Both the position numbers and the translations under genes were made by a program. The notes below the pieces were generated by a model. It was not told where the DNA came from, did not search any database, and saw only the letters and a list, made by a program, of their open reading frames with translations. 37,463 nucleotides of DNA from Chlorobiaceae bacterium (lineage in GTDB: Bacteria > Bacteroidota > Ignavibacteria > UBA10030 > SZUA-254): assembly GCA_013824245.1 (NCBI GenBank), contig PNNN01000044.1, forward strand, positions 1 to 37,463, given 5' to 3'. Shown here one piece after another: positions 1-10,800 of the stretch (positions within the stretch are counted from its first letter, which is position 1; each line of letters starts with the position of its first letter).

Positions 1-3000
1 GTAATACCGACTTCATTGGATACAAATCTTTACACCGGTGAACAAGCGACTAAAATATTGACCATTGAAAATAATGGTGCAAGTGATTTGACATTTGAGA
101 TTTCGGTTCAAGAAGTGGCTGTAGAGTTAAAGGTTATAACTAAGACAGAGATAGCAGGGAAGAGTATAAATTATCAAAACGGTGGTAAGGAAGATCACCA
201 GTGGATTAAGAACGAAAAAATAATTAATCCCTATGGAGATATTAAGAAAGAAAATATATCGGATTATCTTTCAAGTAATACAGAGACCAAATTTAATACT
301 TTGATATCTCGCACAAACACATCGTCTGGAGAGAGATTATTCGGGGCGTTAAGCAGTCAAATTTCCGAAATTGATTTGACTACTGGAGGCGTTATCAGTA
401 GTTTTCCAACACCGGTACCTACATCGGATGGGCCAACTGCTCTGGCGTTTTCAGGTGTGCGTCTCTATTTTACTGATGCATTTAATACATCAAAAATCTT
501 TGTACTGGACCCAAGTATAGGAACTGTTCTGGATTCATTTCCAGCACCATCCATGAGCATAGATGGCTTAGCGTTTGTTAACGGCAAGCTTTATGCAATG
601 GATTACACTGCTTATAAAATCTATGAACTCAATCCTGATGGCGGGATGGTCCTGAGAATTATCTCACCACCTGTCTATATCGGCGGTGGGATTGATGGAG
701 GAGATGGGAGGTTATTTGCAAGTAATTTTTCATCAGGGATTTTCGAATTAAGCTTAGTAGATGGTTCTGTGATAAACTCTTTTATTCCGGTCTCAGATGT
801 CTATGGTTTGGCTTTTACAGGAAGAAAATTGTTTACCAGTGTTCCTGGAATCGGAATTGACGAATACGATCCAAATACAGGGACCTATTTAGGCCGGATG
901 TCATCTCTCGGATTTGCTGCGCTGGCTGGAGGTTCCAGTTGGTTGTTGGTGAATCCGAGTACGGGTACTATTTCATCTGGAAGTAGTATAGATATTACTG
1001 TAGTCTTTGATGCAACGGGTATGAATGGTGGTGATTATAATGCGAATGTATTAATCAAAAACAATGACCCAGATCCAGATCAAGATACAGTAATTGTTCC
1101 TGCTCATTTGCATGTAACCGGTGCGCCAGACATTGCATTATCAGATACATCAATTGATTATGATACAGTATTCATCGGCGTTGTGAAACGTGAGACACTT
1201 AGAGTATCGAACGTCGGGACAGATGTTTTGAATGTTGGTAATATTACATCAGATAATAGTGATTACGGTGTAAGCGCTACGAATTTCAGTTTGAATCCGG
1301 GTGAGCATCAAAATGTAGCAGTTACATTTACACCGAGCGTTGTTGGTGAACGGTTAGGGAAATTAACAATCACAAGTGATGATCCTGATGAGGGAACGTT
1401 GGAAGTGGATTTAGTTGGAGTAGGAATTGAGCCACCGAATATTGTGGTAACACCGACATCGTTAAATTCCGATCTGCTCACGGGAGAAATAGAAACGAAG
1501 ACGCTGACGATAAGTAACACCGCTCAAGCAGGTTCGAGTGACTTGCATTTTAATGTTGCTTTGCAGATGGATGGAACGTTAAGCGCTGATAAATTATTTG
1601 TATCTAAAAAGGATGTAACAGTTCCTTTAGGAACAAGAAGTGGTGAGATACCACCTGGAACAGAATACCATCCGAATCAGGTAATAGTAAAATTTAAGCG
1701 AGGGGTACAAACGGCACAGGCGATGACGATTCGCAGTGAAATTGATGCAACGGTTGAGAAGAAATTTAAAATGATAGGTGCAGAGTTGTGGAATGTATCG
1801 GGTGTTAGTGTTACCGATGTTATTTCACGATATCGAGGAAATCCGCTGATTGAGTATGTCGAACCGAACTATGTAGTTCGAGCGATTGATAAGATACCGA
1901 ATGATCCATATTTCTCATCACTTTGGGGAATGCAAAAAATCCAAGCCCCGGCGGCATGGGATAAAACAACCGGGAACGATGTTCTCATAGGAGTGATCGA
2001 TACAGGTGTTGATCCGGACCATGTTGATTTGGCTGCCAATATTTGGACGAATCCAGGAGAGATAGCTGGAAACGGGATTGATGATGATGGTAATGGATAC
2101 ATAGACGATATACATGGATGGGATTTCTATAACAACGATAATAATCCTTATGATGATAATGGACACGGTACACACGTATCCGGTACGATAGCGGCATCAG
2201 GTAATAATGGAATAGGTGTAGTTGGTGTATGCTGGTCGGCCAAGATTATGGGGTTAAAGTTTTTAAGTTCTGGAGGATCGGGATACACAAGCGGAGCAAT
2301 CAGTGCGTTGGAGTATGCGACGATGATGAATGTTCGTTTGACGAGTAACAGTTGGGGTGGAGGAGGTTATGAGCAGGCGTTGTATGATGCTATACAGGCG
2401 GCAGGTGCGGCAGGGGATTTGTTCATAGCAGCAGCAGGTAATAGTAGTTTAAATAACGATAGTTATCCACATTATCCATCATCCTATGTATTGGACAATG
2501 TCATATCAGTGGCATCAACAACATCAGATGACCAAATGTCGTGGTTTAGCAATTATGGATTAGTGTCTGTGGATTTGGGGGCGCCAGGTTCCGATATTTA
2601 CAGTACGTTGCCGGGTAACAACTATGGTAGTTACAGTGGTACATCGATGGCAACACCGCATGTATCGGGCGTAGCGGGATTAATATTATCATTGAATTCA
2701 AATTTGGGATGGGCAGATGTTAAGGGTATACTCATGTCAACGGTTGATCCGATATCAGCACTGGCAGGTAAATGTGTTACCGGTGGAAGGTTGAATGCAA
2801 ATAATGCGGTGCAGTCAGTACAGACTTGGTTGAGTGTGAATCCGATGAGTGGAACGGTTGCTGCTGGGAATTCAGTAGAATTGCAAGTAACATTTGACGC
2901 GACGGGATTAAACGGAGGGGACTATGTAGGGAATATACTTGTTTTAAATAATGATCCAACACCTGATGAAGACACAATATCGGTTTCAGCTTTGTTGCAT

Positions 3001-6000
3001 GTAACCGGTGCACCTGATATTGCTCTATCAGATACATCAATTGATTTCGGTACTGCTTTCATCAGTATCACACACAGGGATACGCTTACAGTATCGAATG
3101 TTGGAACGGATGTTTTGAATGTTAGTAACATTACATCAGATAATAGTGATTACGGTGTTAGTGTTACCAATTTTAGTCTGAATCCGGGTGAGCATCAGAA
3201 TGTAGCAGTTACATTTACACCGAGCGTTGTTGGTGAACGATTAGGGAAATTAACAATCACAAGTGATGATCCTGATGAGGGAACGTTGGAAGTGAATTTA
3301 ATTGGTGTAGGAGTTGAGCCGCCGAATATTGTGGTAACACCGACATCGTTAGATACAAGTCTTTACACCGGAGAACAAGCAACTAAAATACTGACGATCG
3401 AAAATAATGGTGCGAGCAACCTTACATTTGATGTTTCAGTTAAGGGAGTGAGCGGACTCACTTCGATGAATTACATTCCAAATGAATCGCTCAAATCTAC
3501 AAAAGTTCTTGCGATTGGAAAACCTATCCCGATGGATAAATTAAAAGATATGCCAAAGGTGATGTCTGTTAATTCAAATGATCTGATAGATAAAGGTAAA
3601 TCTTTTCAACATAATCCTTCTACTGCAAACCCATCAGAAAGTATTATGGGTGTAGAAATATTTGGTAGTATGGAAAATATCTATTATGCTGGACCAAGAA
3701 CGAGAGGTAATTTATTTTCATGTATGACTTCAACTAAGTTGATCGAACATCGTTTTTATTTGAATCCCTCAGCGTCAACTCAACTGTGGTTTTTGGTATA
3801 TGAAGGGAATACTCAAGTTGGCACATATAATTTAATAAGTGCTTCAAATGTTACACCAGCCGGACCAGGTGAGGGCTGGTATAGTTCGGGAATGGTTGAG
3901 GTTTCTTTAGAAGCCGGAAAATATTACTTAATTGTTGCCTCTTTTGAACAAGTCAGCAATTATTATAATCAGCAGAATATCATCCCTTATCCAATTTCTA
4001 CCTCTTTTGGTCAGTTAACCGCTGGTGCGGGTTGGGGTTGGGCTCCATCTACAAGCTTTCCACCAGCCAATTCTCAAGATGTTCCTTCGGGTGCATTTAG
4101 TGGACCAGTTGCGTATTATCAAGCAATAGTTACAGGAGTTGGAACATCATGGTTATCGGTCAATCCTACTTCGGGTGTAGTTCCTCCTAGTACATCAATG
4201 AATATAGAAGTTACATTCGATGCAACGGGTATGAATGGTGGTGATTATTATGCAGATATATTAATCAAGAATAATGATCCAGATCCAGATCAAGACACAG
4301 TAATTGTACCGGCACATTTACATGTAACCGGTGCGCCGGATATGGCACTATCAGATACAACATTTGATTATGGTACATTGTTTATAGGTGCATCAAAACA
4401 AGAGACGCTGAGAGTCTCGAATGCTGGGACTGATGTATTGAATGTTAGTAACATTGCATCTAATAATAGCGATTATAATATTAGTGCTACCAATTTCAGT
4501 CTGAATCCGGGTGAGCATCAAAATGTAGTAGTTACATTTACACCGAGTGTAGTAGGAGAACGATTGGGGACATTAACAATTACAAGTGATGATCCAGATG
4601 AGGGAACATTGGAAGTCGATTTAGTTGGAGTAGGAATTGAGCCGCCGAATATTGTTGTTTCACCGGCATCATTAGACACAAGTTTAAACACGGGGCATCA
4701 AACAACAAAAATACTGACGATTGAGAATAATGGTGCGAGCAACCTTTATTTTAATATATCTCTTGCATCAACATCTGGCAGTTTGGCATCTACGCAAATT
4801 AATATATATACACTTCCTCCAATAAAGATAGATGCTTCAAAAAATATTGATCTCGACAAGTCAATAAATAATAATTCAGTCTTCCCCAATCCGGATTTAC
4901 ATACGCGAAACATAACAGCTGAATTAAAAGATCTGACTGGTAAATTTATTGGGATTACGAACCTCTATTATTATTATGTCATCTCTAACGATTTACAAAA
5001 TAGAGGTGCACTTATACGGGAAATTGTATTTCCGATTTCACAAACTACATTGGATAGCATGGATGTTTTATTCATTGATGATGCTATTTATTATGCCACA
5101 CCATCCGATATTAGCAATATCCGTAATTGGGTTCAAGAGGGAAATGCTTTAATTATCCATGGTGATGACTATTCTTCAATGTCGAATATTAATACATTAC
5201 TACCAGGAACAGGTATTCAAGTAACAAGTCTAAATAATTATTATTCTGCAATACTAACAAATATTCTACCACATGAGATAACAAAATATGTTGATACAAT
5301 TAATGCGGATAGTTACGGTTCGTATTGTACTATTATCTCACCAGCTCAAACAATAGTATATGATGACTATGGCAGGACCCATGTTGCTTTTTCGAATCTT
5401 GGGTTAGGTAAAGTGGCTGCTGTTGGAAATGAATTCTGTTCTGATTGGAATCTGACCGTTGGTGACACTCGGTTGTTTGCGAATCAAATGGTGGATTGGT
5501 CAGTGGGTGGATCTGATTTCCTTAGTGTTGTACCCGACTCTGGTACTATATCGCCGGGTAATTTATCGAACGTTTCTATTACCTTTGATGCAACGGGTAT
5601 GAATGGTGGTGATTATTATGCAGATATATTAATCAAGAATAATGATCCCGATCCTGATCAAGACACAGTAATTGTACCGGCACATTTGCATGTAACAGGT
5701 ACACCGGAATTTAGTCTGCTACCAACAAGTCTCTCATATGGTTCTGTCAATTTTGGCACCGGTAAGGTAGACAGTGTTGTTGTTACAAATATCGGTTCAT
5801 CACAATTAGATATTACTTCGGTGGTATCCGATAATGAACAATTTACAGTAACACCAACATCTGCTATTCTTGCACCGTCTGTACCTACGAAATTCTATAT
5901 TACATTCACACCTTCAAACAATGGTACAATAATTGGTAACATTATCTTTTCTCACAATGCACTCGGTACACCGGATACTGTGGTTGTCTCAGGTAATGGT

Positions 6001-7449
6001 ATAGGACCAGTGTTCGTTGTTTCAAAAAATGTAGTAGATTTTGGATCTGTTCTGCTGGGGTATGTTAAAAAAGATAGCGTGAGAGTTAGTAACCTTGGAT
6101 TAACATCGTTATCAATTTCATCAGTAACCTGTAATAATTCTCAAGTAACTATTTTACCGGAGAATTCTGTCATATCACCGTGGTCCTCACGTTGGTTTGT
6201 TATAACGTTCACATCAACGTCAATGGGTGAGTTATCCGGCGCAATTATTTTCACTCATAACGCACCAAGTTCACCGGATACTGCGACTGTGGCTGGTCGG
6301 GCAGTACAAAGCATTCAAATATCAGTCGTGAATCGATGGAATATTGTATCTGTACCTATAAGTGGAACCGATCCAAGGAAGAATATTTTGTTTCCGATGG
6401 CTATATCTCCGGCATATAAGTATAAAGAGAAATATATATCTTCAGATTCAATGTTCCATGGCTCAGGATATTGGCTAAAATTTGATTCATCATATCGAAT
6501 TCAATTCAACGGTTTCATTCTCGCGGATGACACGATTGATGTTGTAAGTGGTTGGAATATGATCGGATCCATCTCAACACCCATTGATGTCTCAAATGTT
6601 ATTCCACACGAAACAAATATCATGTCCCCATTATTTGGATACCATAATGGATATGATATGACCGATTCATTACATCCGGGGTCTGCATATTGGGTGAAAA
6701 TGAGTGATCCGGGTAAATTAGTGCTCACGTCGAGAGAGCAATCATCAATGATGCGATCTGTTTCTTATGCAAAACTGTTTGATGAGTTGGATAGATTACA
6801 ATTTGAAGATTATCTCGGAAACAAACAATCTGTCTTTTTCTCGATGGATGAAAAAAATACAGAACTAAAAAAATTCAGCGATGCGCCGCCACTGCCGCCA
6901 AGTGGCTGTTTCGATGTAAGATATCAATCCCAGCGTATTGCTGAAGTATTTTCAACTAGTGAAAAATATCGTGATTTCACTATTATGATTACTGATGCTA
7001 CATATCCGATGAAGGTTCGATGGAATATTAAACTAGATAAAGGGCATCAATTTATCCTTTACGATGCTCCAAACGGGAAACGTATCCATCATACTCTTTC
7101 AGCAGAAACGGGGGATGTGATCATCTCTGATAAAAGAGTGAACCGGATTGTTCTCCGGATCGCTCAAATACCAACGCAATTCGTAATGTTACAGAATTAT
7201 CCTAATCCCTTCAATCCGATAACAAAGATTGAATACGCTTTACCAACGGATTCAAAAGTGTCAATCAAGATCTTCAACTTACTTGGCCAAGAAGTTAAAA
7301 CTTTGATCGAAGAAGAGCAAGATGCCGGATATAAAATATGTGAATTTGATGCCAGTGAATTCACAAGCGGTGTTTACTTCTATCGGGTTACGGCTCAGAG
7401 TGTGGGAAAGACATACTCGGATGTGAAGAAAATGTTATTATTGAAATAA
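1..7449 (+). CDS. Giant T9SS-secreted mosaic protein with embedded subtilisin protease (5' partial)
   Basis: The frame is open from base 1 and the first codons already match an internal repeat (TSLDTxLYTGEQATKILT), so the gene starts upstream and the first ATG at 16 is not the start. The visible 2,482 codons hold Ig-like ASH/choice-of-anchor-D-type scaffold units interrupted by four payloads: a beta-propeller-like region (109-936), an S8 subtilisin with fervidolysin-like prodomain (about 1660-2770), a beta-rich module (3442-4146) and a Rossmann/GATase-like module (4765-5514). The protease keeps Asp (1999-2001, DTGVD), His (2164-2166, GHGTHVSG), oxyanion Asn (2440-2442) and Ser (2644-2646, GTSMATPHVSG), so it should be active. 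Two diverged ASH domains (5701-6300), a GW..YW module (6313-6735), an FDVRY-type module (6790-7160) and a YPNPFNP sorting domain (7174-7446) follow. The T9SS role is family knowledge; the substrate is unknown. Confidence 0.93.
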   Translation, partial: VIPTSLDTNLYTGEQATKILTIENNGASDLTFEISVQEVAVELKVITKTEIAGKSINYQNGGKEDHQWIKNEKIINPYGDIKKENISDYLSSNTETKFNTLISRTNTSSGERLFGALSSQISEIDLTTGGVISSFPTPVPTSDGPTALAFSGVRLYFTDAFNTSKIFVLDPSIGTVLDSFPAPSMSIDGLAFVNGKLYAMDYTAYKIYELNPDGGMVLRIISPPVYIGGGIDGGDGRLFASNFSSGIFELSLVDGSVINSFIPVSDVYGLAFTGRKLFTSVPGIGIDEYDPNTGTYLGRMSSLGFAALAGGSSWLLVNPSTGTISSGSSIDITVVFDATGMNGGDYNANVLIKNNDPDPDQDTVIVPAHLHVTGAPDIALSDTSIDYDTVFIGVVKRETLRVSNVGTDVLNVGNITSDNSDYGVSATNFSLNPGEHQNVAVTFTPSVVGERLGKLTITSDDPDEGTLEVDLVGVGIEPPNIVVTPTSLNSDLLTGEIETKTLTISNTAQAGSSDLHFNVALQMDGTLSADKLFVSKKDVTVPLGTRSGEIPPGTEYHPNQVIVKFKRGVQTAQAMTIRSEIDATVEKKFKMIGAELWNVSGVSVTDVISRYRGNPLIEYVEPNYVVRAIDKIPNDPYFSSLWGMQKIQAPAAWDKTTGNDVLIGVIDTGVDPDHVDLAANIWTNPGEIAGNGIDDDGNGYIDDIHGWDFYNNDNNPYDDNGHGTHVSGTIAASGNNGIGVVGVCWSAKIMGLKFLSSGGSGYTSGAISALEYATMMNVRLTSNSWGGGGYEQALYDAIQAAGAAGDLFIAAAGNSSLNNDSYPHYPSSYVLDNVISVASTTSDDQMSWFSNYGLVSVDLGAPGSDIYSTLPGNNYGSYSGTSMATPHVSGVAGLILSLNSNLGWADVKGILMSTVDPISALAGKCVTGGRLNANNAVQSVQTWLSVNPMSGTVAAGNSVELQVTFDATGLNGGDYVGNILVLNNDPTPDEDTISVSALLHVTGAPDIALSDTSIDFGTAFISITHRDTLTVSNVGTDVLNVSNITSDNSDYGVSVTNFSLNPGEHQNVAVTFTPSVVGERLGKLTITSDDPDEGTLEVNLIGVGVEPPNIVVTPTSLDTSLYTGEQATKILTIENNGASNLTFDVSVKGVSGLTSMNYIPNESLKSTKVLAIGKPIPMDKLKDMPKVMSVNSNDLIDKGKSFQHNPSTANPSESIMGVEIFGSMENIYYAGPRTRGNLFSCMTSTKLIEHRFYLNPSASTQLWFLVYEGNTQVGTYNLISASNVTPAGPGEGWYSSGMVEVSLEAGKYYLIVASFEQVSNYYNQQNIIPYPISTSFGQLTAGAGWGWAPSTSFPPANSQDVPSGAFSGPVAYYQAIVTGVGTSWLSVNPTSGVVPPSTSMNIEVTFDATGMNGGDYYADILIKNNDPDPDQDTVIVPAHLHVTGAPDMALSDTTFDYGTLFIGASKQETLRVSNAGTDVLNVSNIASNNSDYNISATNFSLNPGEHQNVVVTFTPSVVGERLGTLTITSDDPDEGTLEVDLVGVGIEPPNIVVSPASLDTSLNTGHQTTKILTIENNGASNLYFNISLASTSGSLASTQINIYTLPPIKIDASKNIDLDKSINNNSVFPNPDLHTRNITAELKDLTGKFIGITNLYYYYVISNDLQNRGALIREIVFPISQTTLDSMDVLFIDDAIYYATPSDISNIRNWVQEGNALIIHGDDYSSMSNINTLLPGTGIQVTSLNNYYSAILTNILPHEITKYVDTINADSYGSYCTIISPAQTIVYDDYGRTHVAFSNLGLGKVAAVGNEFCSDWNLTVGDTRLFANQMVDWSVGGSDFLSVVPDSGTISPGNLSNVSITFDATGMNGGDYYADILIKNNDPDPDQDTVIVPAHLHVTGTPEFSLLPTSLSYGSVNFGTGKVDSVVVTNIGSSQLDITSVVSDNEQFTVTPTSAILAPSVPTKFYITFTPSNNGTIIGNIIFSHNALGTPDTVVVSGNGIGPVFVVSKNVVDFGSVLLGYVKKDSVRVSNLGLTSLSISSVTCNNSQVTILPENSVISPWSSRWFVITFTSTSMGELSGAIIFTHNAPSSPDTATVAGRAVQSIQISVVNRWNIVSVPISGTDPRKNILFPMAISPAYKYKEKYISSDSMFHGSGYWLKFDSSYRIQFNGFILADDTIDVVSGWNMIGSISTPIDVSNVIPHETNIMSPLFGYHNGYDMTDSLHPGSAYWVKMSDPGKLVLTSREQSSMMRSVSYAKLFDELDRLQFEDYLGNKQSVFFSMDEKNTELKKFSDAPPLPPSGCFDVRYQSQRIAEVFSTSEKYRDFTIMITDATYPMKVRWNIKLDKGHQFILYDAPNGKRIHHTLSAETGDVIISDKRVNRIVLRIAQIPTQFVMLQNYPNPFNPITKIEYALPTDSKVSIKIFNLLGQEVKTLIEEEQDAGYKICEFDASEFTSGVYFYRVTAQSVGKTYSDVKKMLLLK
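937..1560 (+). repeat. Scaffold unit 1 of the mosaic gene
   Basis: This 208-codon unit runs from SWLLVNPSTG to LHFNVA. It contains DATGMNGGDY, LHVTGAPDIALSD, FSLNPGEHQNVAVTFTP and the start of the next Ig-like domain (PPNIVVTPTSL). Units 2 and 3 have the same layout and nearly the same length. It separates the propeller payload from the protease payload. Confidence 0.85.
2824..3441 (+). repeat. Scaffold unit 2 of the mosaic gene
   Basis: This 206-codon unit runs from TWLSVNPMSG to LTFDVSV. Much of the DNA matches unit 1: the part encoding VTFTPSVVGER and the following ITSDDPDEGTLEV has identical runs of roughly 40 and 50 bases separated by single changes. It lies between the protease payload and the third payload. 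Confidence 0.85.
4147..4764 (+). repeat. Scaffold unit 3 of the mosaic gene
   Basis: This 206-codon unit runs from SWLSVNPTSG to LYFNISL, exactly the length of unit 2. The DNA from 4219 to 4280 is identical to 5587-5648 in unit 4. It lies between the third and fourth payloads. Confidence 0.85.
5515..5700 (+). repeat. Scaffold unit 4 of the mosaic gene (first half only)
   Basis: The unit opens with DFLSVVPDSG, so the Trp seen in the other units is replaced by Phe. It continues through DATGMNGGDYYADILIKNND to LHVTG. The ASH-like domains that follow (5701-6300) are diverged and no longer carry the near-identical repeat, so the cassette array ends here. Confidence 0.8.
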
Positions 7450-7470
7450 TCTGAGAGTGATACTTGGAAC

Positions 7471-7506
7471 AAAAAAAGGGTGAGTATCAATAACTCACCC
7501 TTTTTT
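7471..7506 (+). terminator. Rho-independent terminator of the mosaic gene
   Basis: A perfect 8-bp stem, GGGTGAGT (7478-7485) with ACTCACCC (7493-7500), closes a 7-base loop. It is flanked by seven A and six T, which lengthen the stem and give the U-tract. It lies 21 bases after the stop codon. The rest of the 7507-7826 gap shows no supported gene, only the promoter candidate listed separately. Confidence 0.9.
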
Positions 7507-7625
7507 AATAGTAACATTGCCAAGGATGCGCGTCCTATCTTGATCATTAAAGAATCGTTGATATATTTTGTTTCTGAGCGGTTTGTACAAAGATACCATT
7601 TCGGCTTATTTAACACAAATAATAG

Positions 7626-7654
7626 TTGACTTTTAGGTGGAATTGGTGTACAAT
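7626..7654 (+). promoter_or_regulatory. Sigma70-type promoter for the CARDB protein gene
   Basis: TTGACT (7626-7631) and TACAAT (7649-7654) are separated by exactly 17 bases. The predicted start near 7661 would leave a leader of about 165-210 bases. The same geometry recurs at several other genes in the window, which raises confidence. Confidence 0.55.
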
Positions 7655-7826
7655 ATTCATTAAATATTTTAATCATTGAGGGTTTAATGAAATAAGGGTT
7701 TAATTCCTCGCCGCTTCCGGTGGTGAATTCAATCCTGAATCATCAGATTCATCCTGTTTGTATTGCAATGAATGCTTTGAATATGAATTATCAATAAACA
7801 ATAATTAATTTAATTGCAGGTGTTAT

Positions 7827-10800
7827 ATGAATTTTGTTAAAACAAAAAAAATATTTAGGAGATCTACGCGTATGACAAATTATCATGTAATATTCCGAAA
7901 GATGTGGATGATGAGCACGCTCATCGCCTTCTTTTTCACTGGAACCGTTTTTGCACAACTACCTGACCTGACTATTTCGAACGTGTCAGTTCCGGTATCT
8001 GCCTCGTCTGGTGAATTCATCACCATAAAGTGGACTACCTCGAACATCGGGAGCGGGTCGACCGTCAGCGGATTCTTAATAGATGGAATCTACCTTTCCT
8101 CCGACCAAATCTTCAACCAAACAACGGATACCTATATCGGCGCATACATCCACTCTTCCCCAATCGCAGCCGGAACGAGCGAAGAAGATTCGACGGTAGT
8201 GATAGTGCCCGACAGTTTGGATGGAAACTTCTATATTTTTGTGTATGCCGACGCCTTTTCGCTCGAGACTGAGTCGAACGAAACAAACAATTTTGCTTCC
8301 TCGGCGGTGATCAATATCAGCACGAACGCTCCCGATCTCAATATGCTGCGCGTTGATGCACCTGCGACCGGATCATCGCAGCACTATATTCAGGTCAGTT
8401 ATTCAGTCTCCAACATCGGGACAAAAGACATTACGAACCAGACGTGGTCCGATTATATTGTCCTTTCAACCGACACGGTCTATGATAATGCCGATGATGT
8501 TTTCCTCGGCGGGGTATCGTTGGATACTTCCTTAACAATCGGAGATTCGTATACTCGGACTTCTTCGGTTTATCTACCCTCTAACTTGAGCGGGATATAC
8601 TATATTTTTGTGCGAACGAATGCTTTCGATTTCCTTCGTGAATTGAATGCGAACAACAACCTTGGCATATCGGCTCCAATTAGTATAGATTTCAAGAGGC
8701 CCGATCTTATCGTATCGCTGATTAACAGACCTAACACTGTGAACGCAGGAGACAAGCTCAGATTCTCATATCAGATCACCAACATCGGTGATACGAGCAC
8801 TAACTCTCAGGAATGGGTTGATGAAATTTTCTTATCATCTGATTCTCTAGCGGAGAACGACACACTTCTGACACTCCGCTTCCATTCGACGAATCTCGCT
8901 CCGAGTCAGAGCTTGACGGTAAACGACAGCGTTTATTTGCCGTTCGGATTACTCAAGGGAAACTACCACATCGTGATCGTGTGTGACATACTGAACCAGA
9001 TTAACGAATCGAACGAGACTAACAACACGCGAATCTCGAATCCATTTCTCTATGGCTTCAGCGGTCCCGACCTCATTGTAACGCAGGTACAAACGCCTGC
9101 AAGCGCGTTTTCCGGACAACAAATCCAAATCAATTGGATAGTGAAAAATAACGGCACTCTCGCGACGAATGCGCCACAATGGTACGATCGGGTCTACCTT
9201 TCGCCAAGCCCTGTCTTCGATCCGTTGGGCGTTACGACCCTGGGATTTTTTGATAACATGAGCTACCTCGGTCCCGGAGAAAGCTACTCCAACACACAGA
9301 ATGTTACGCTGCCAAATGGGATTAACGGAAGTTATTATATCTTCGTGCATTCAGATGCATTCGCACAAATAACGGAGGTGGATGAATCAAACAATTTCAT
9401 GAAGAATGATACCGCGATGCAAGTGAATCTTTCGGCTTCGCCGGATCTGATTGTAAGTGCGTTTTCGAAACCGAGTAATGCATTCTCTGGAGATACGATC
9501 GATATTTCCTACACGGTAAAGAATGCCGGAGACGGATCAACAAACTCTGCCCAGTGGTACGACGTTCTTTACTTCACACAGGATACTGTACTCGATATGC
9601 GAACGGCTAAGTGGCTCGGATGGTATCAGCACGACGGCGCTCTTGCACCTGAAAGTTCATATACAAGAATGGACCGCGTTGTTCTTCCGAATGCGATCTC
9701 CGGGAAGTATTTCTTTTATCTCAGCACAGACAATTTTAACAATGTTTATGAGTTTACCACAGAGAGCAACAATACACGCCGCGACTCGATTGATGTTGTT
9801 CTCACACCGCCTCCCGATCTTGTCGTTACAAATGTTTCGGGACCATTAAGTGGGAATTCCGGAAATCGTATTCTGGTCTCGTGGACAGTACAAAACCAAG
9901 GTTCGAATCCGCCATTTGAGTCGGGATGGCAGGATCGCTTTTATATTTCCTCGTCATCAACATTCTATCCTGAATCATCATCCGTTCTCGGAACGTTCAC
10001 TCGCTACGGAATTCTCGAACCTGATTCAAGCTACACTAAGACTGACAGTGTTCTCATTCCTGACGGTTTGTCGGGTCAGTATTACATTTACGCAATAACA
10101 GATTGGAAGAATGAAGTTTTCGAGAATCTCTTCGAGGGCAATAACGTAACACGTTCCGTGACAAGTATTCAAGTACAACTCAGTCCGTGGCCAGATCTTG
10201 ATGTTACTTCGATGACAACTCCATCAACTGCCGCCGCGGGTCAACAAGTAACAATAAACTGGAACGTTACAAACTCAGGGATTGGAACTGTAACATCCCC
10301 ATTATGGAAAGACAAAGTGTACATCTCTTCTTCTGCTGTTTGGGACTCTGCCTCCTCGACTTTATTAAAAGATGTTCCACGTAATTCGCCGCTATTGCCG
10401 TCGGGCAATTATTCACAGAGTGCATCCGTAACTTTGCCGGTAACGATTTCCGGAACATACTACTTCTATATCATCACAGATGCGGGCAACAATGTTTATG
10501 AGCACACAGACGAAGGTAATAATATCGAGAGAAGTTCAGAAGTGTTTGTACAGCCCTATCCGCCAATTGATCTTCGCGCAGGGAATATCGTCATCCCATC
10601 ATCGGGATTCTCTGGGATTTCGGTTTCTGTGCAATTCACCGTTCAGAACATCGGTGCGGGAAAAACACTCGCAACGAAATGGGACGATGCGGTTTATCTC
10701 TCAACGGATACAATTCTCAATCCGGGTGTAGACAGTTTGCTCATAGTTTTTCGTAGAATGGGCGCGCTCGACGTCGGAGAAAGTTACACGCGAGACCTCA

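Noticed and set aside
1-5700. Regular repeats that could suggest a CRISPR array
   Set aside because: The repeats are about 620 bases, in frame, and part of one long protein-coding gene.
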